From Spisula solida (taxonomy: Eukaryota > Mollusca > Bivalvia > Venerida > Mactridae): a stretch of DNA of 64,000 nucleotides. The translations under genes and the position numbers were made by a program. The stretch's first letter is position 1. Each line of letters starts with the position of its first letter. Below the pieces are notes generated by a model. It did not search any database. It saw only the letters and a program-made list of their open reading frames with translations, and was not told where the DNA came from. Below, one piece after another: positions 41,149 to 64,000 of the stretch. Where the stretch lies: positions 39,560,601 to 39,624,600 of the forward strand of contig OX365948.1 of assembly GCA_947247005.1 (NCBI GenBank), written 5' to 3'.

Positions 41149-41670
41149 AGCTCACCTGTGAGCTTTTATATCACTCTTCGTCTGTTGTCCGTACACAAAC
41201 TGTAGACACTAGAGGTCACAGTTTTGGCCTAATCATTATGAAACTTGGTCACAATGATCATTCCAACATAATCTAGGTTAAGTTTGATATTGGGTCATCC
41301 GGGGTCAAAAATTAGTCACTAGGTCAAATCATAGAAAAACCTTGTGTAGTCACTAGAGGTCAAAATTTTGAAATAATCTTTATGAAATTAGGTCACAATG
41401 ATCATCTCAACGGAATCTTCGTCAAGTTTGATATCGCATAGAAAATTCACAACTTTTCTTCAGGACTTGTGTGTTCTGAAAATCGGCTATATAAATGCAT
41501 TTGGTAAACACTTTTCGGCCGCATAATGAGTATGTCATGTGTACATCTCGTGCAAGGCTTGGTGTAAACCAATAAGCGTTTGCATGTCACTTGCTAACAG
41601 AAGATAGACGCCATGGCACAGAGAAAAAACATTGCGTATTTACCGTGGAGAAAAAGGGCCCTCTTGTTAT
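41149..41670. repeat. Copy of the AGCTCACCTG...GGGCCCTCTTG repeat family
   Basis: Starts TTAGCTCACCTGTGAGC, continues with CACTCTTCGTCTGTTGTCCG and two internal GGTCACAATGATCAT units, and ends GGGCCCTCTTGTTATC. The middle (about 41440-41650) differs from the copy at 46438-47382. Confidence 0.7.
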
Positions 41671-41892
41671 CCTGACTGGACTATATGTATCTTCACCTTT
41701 TTCAGGGTGTAACTTGTGATAATTATGCTAATATATGTAGAAAGGTCATCTATGCAACTTGTGAACTTCGCTAAAAGTGTTTGATTTCTAATTTTGTCAC
41801 AGAAATGTGTTACAAACTTTCATTCTCTGGTGGTCTGTTATATTAACATGTACTAACGGTTCTATTCCATTGTAGTGGTGTGCTCATGTTAA

Positions 41893-62779
<20,887 letters not shown>

Positions 62780-64000
62780 GTAAGATTTTCTTGAGTTTGT
62801 GTGAGTTAAGTTAGCCGAACTTTAACTGAAACTCAGACTTGAATTTTTAAAATGGTAAATGTTCCTGTTTTAGGGGCCGTAACTCTAGAACCTATGTTTG
62901 GATTTAGCTATTTCAGGAAAGGTACCCCAAGGTCTTTTTATGCCCCCGTATCGATAGATCGGGAGGCATATAGTGATTCACCTGTCCGTTCGTGCGTCCT
63001 GGTTAACCCAAATTGACCGTTTCTTCTAGCATTAATATGGCTGGCTACAAAGCTTTCATACTTGCATGGATGTTGTATATGAACACTCTCCACACGCCTG
63101 TATCACCTGACCCCATTTTGACCTTCACCTTGACCTAATTTTGGACTTAGACTTATTTATGGACAAGGCTTCCACAGGGGGCACAAGATAACCATTGATA
63201 CAAAGCATTAAAGGGCACCGTAAAAGAAATTATGTAAAACTGTAAAGACGTATATAATTGATCTTCATAAGAAACAGCAGGTGTGGCATTTTTCAAAATA
63301 TATTGGCTATAGTGAATAATAACAAATATATTTTCATTTTGAATATTAAGGAACTTAAATCTGAATGACTCAGATAACGAGTATGTCCAAGATTTTGACT
63401 GACTTGTCCATAAAGTCGATTTCCTTCGTGCAATATTCCATCAACGTATTTAGGTAAAAAACATGGTTAATATTGCGCGAACATTGAAAGAAAGCTAACA
63501 ATGCTATAAGGGCCATAGCATTGCACTGATTACCACTAAATGGAGAAAAAATCGGGCTTCCTTGATGCATATTTCCTAAAAAAAACTCTTACCATTCTGA
63601 AATAGACAGATAAGCTGTCTGCAAGTGGCTGCTTTTAAATTCTGACGGTCCAGCCACTACAGACAGACACCAAGTAGACCAAACATGGCCGGAGTTTGCG
63701 CACAGATTTTTTGCGCACTTTCAGCTCTTAAAAAATATATGAAAACGTCAAACCACTATGAAATATATAGCATGTGCACGAAGAATGAACCTTAATCTCG
63801 CGATTGACACCAATAATAGTCATAAAATACAAAGATGTACCTAAAACAGACAATAACTACACGATCATATCCATAATTTGACCTCGACCTGATAGTCTTT
63901 GCATTCACTGACAAAATTTGCAATTACAAATACAAATATCACCTTGTTTTAACGTACATTTTAATGATAAATGGAAATTAAAACTCATAAAACATTCATG
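62780..64000. other. FAM135 intron 5 (partial)
   Basis: A dispersed repeat starts at 62939 with TATGCCCCCGTATCGATAGATCGGGAGGCATA, itself an inverted pair, and runs to about 63200 with TTGACCTTCACCTTGACC, the same general class as the block at 7968-8535. The rest shows nothing recognisable, and no further FAM135 exon was found. Confidence 0.5.

Overview
This is a eukaryotic nuclear window: AT-rich, with interrupted genes that have clean GT-AG introns, and dense in minisatellites, MITE-like inverted repeats, tRNA-derived SINE heads and LINE relics. The genes are animal genes (paraoxonase, FAM135). The dispersed repeats (GGTCACAGTGACC-rich blocks ending in TATGCCCCC, AGCTCACCTG...CAGGTGAGC blocks, AGTCCCC...GGGGACT blocks with GTCA runs) are of kinds I associate with bivalve mollusc genomes. 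I therefore read it as a bivalve, without naming a species.

Layout. 0-5 kb: two decayed LINE reverse-transcriptase fragments on the minus strand, and one possible terminal exon at the left edge. 5.0-23.3 kb: two complete nine-exon paraoxonase (PON)-family genes placed head to head, PON-A on minus (5042-14312) and PON-B on plus (16229-23251). All nine coding exons have the same length in both copies, each predicts 349 aa, and I count about 40 amino-acid differences. They share a 1.9 kb divergent intergenic region, and their introns have collected different mobile elements. 23.9-30.0 kb: a minus-strand gene, tail to tail with PON-B, for an endonuclease/exonuclease/phosphatase (DNase I / sphingomyelinase-like) fold protein with a cysteine-rich insertion; its first exon was not found. 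30.1-31.0 kb: eight near-identical 103-bp tandem units that appear to be an amplified interior of an inverted-repeat element. 31-41.9 kb: no recognisable gene; a 42-bp satellite and dispersed repeats. 41.9 kb to the right edge: the 5' part of a FAM135 gene on plus (five coding exons, about 181 aa, continuing beyond the window). Its first coding intron is 15.3 kb and holds many minisatellite arrays, MITEs and SINEs.

The genes do not form an operon or pathway. The observations most worth following are the inverted PON duplication with intact catalytic residues, a 36-bp minisatellite that has multiplied the 5' splice site of FAM135 exon 3 in frame, the 103-bp hairpin array, and the cysteine-rich phosphatase-fold gene. 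All exon boundaries were read by eye from splice consensus, reading frame and, for PON, comparison of the two copies; no transcript or database evidence was available.
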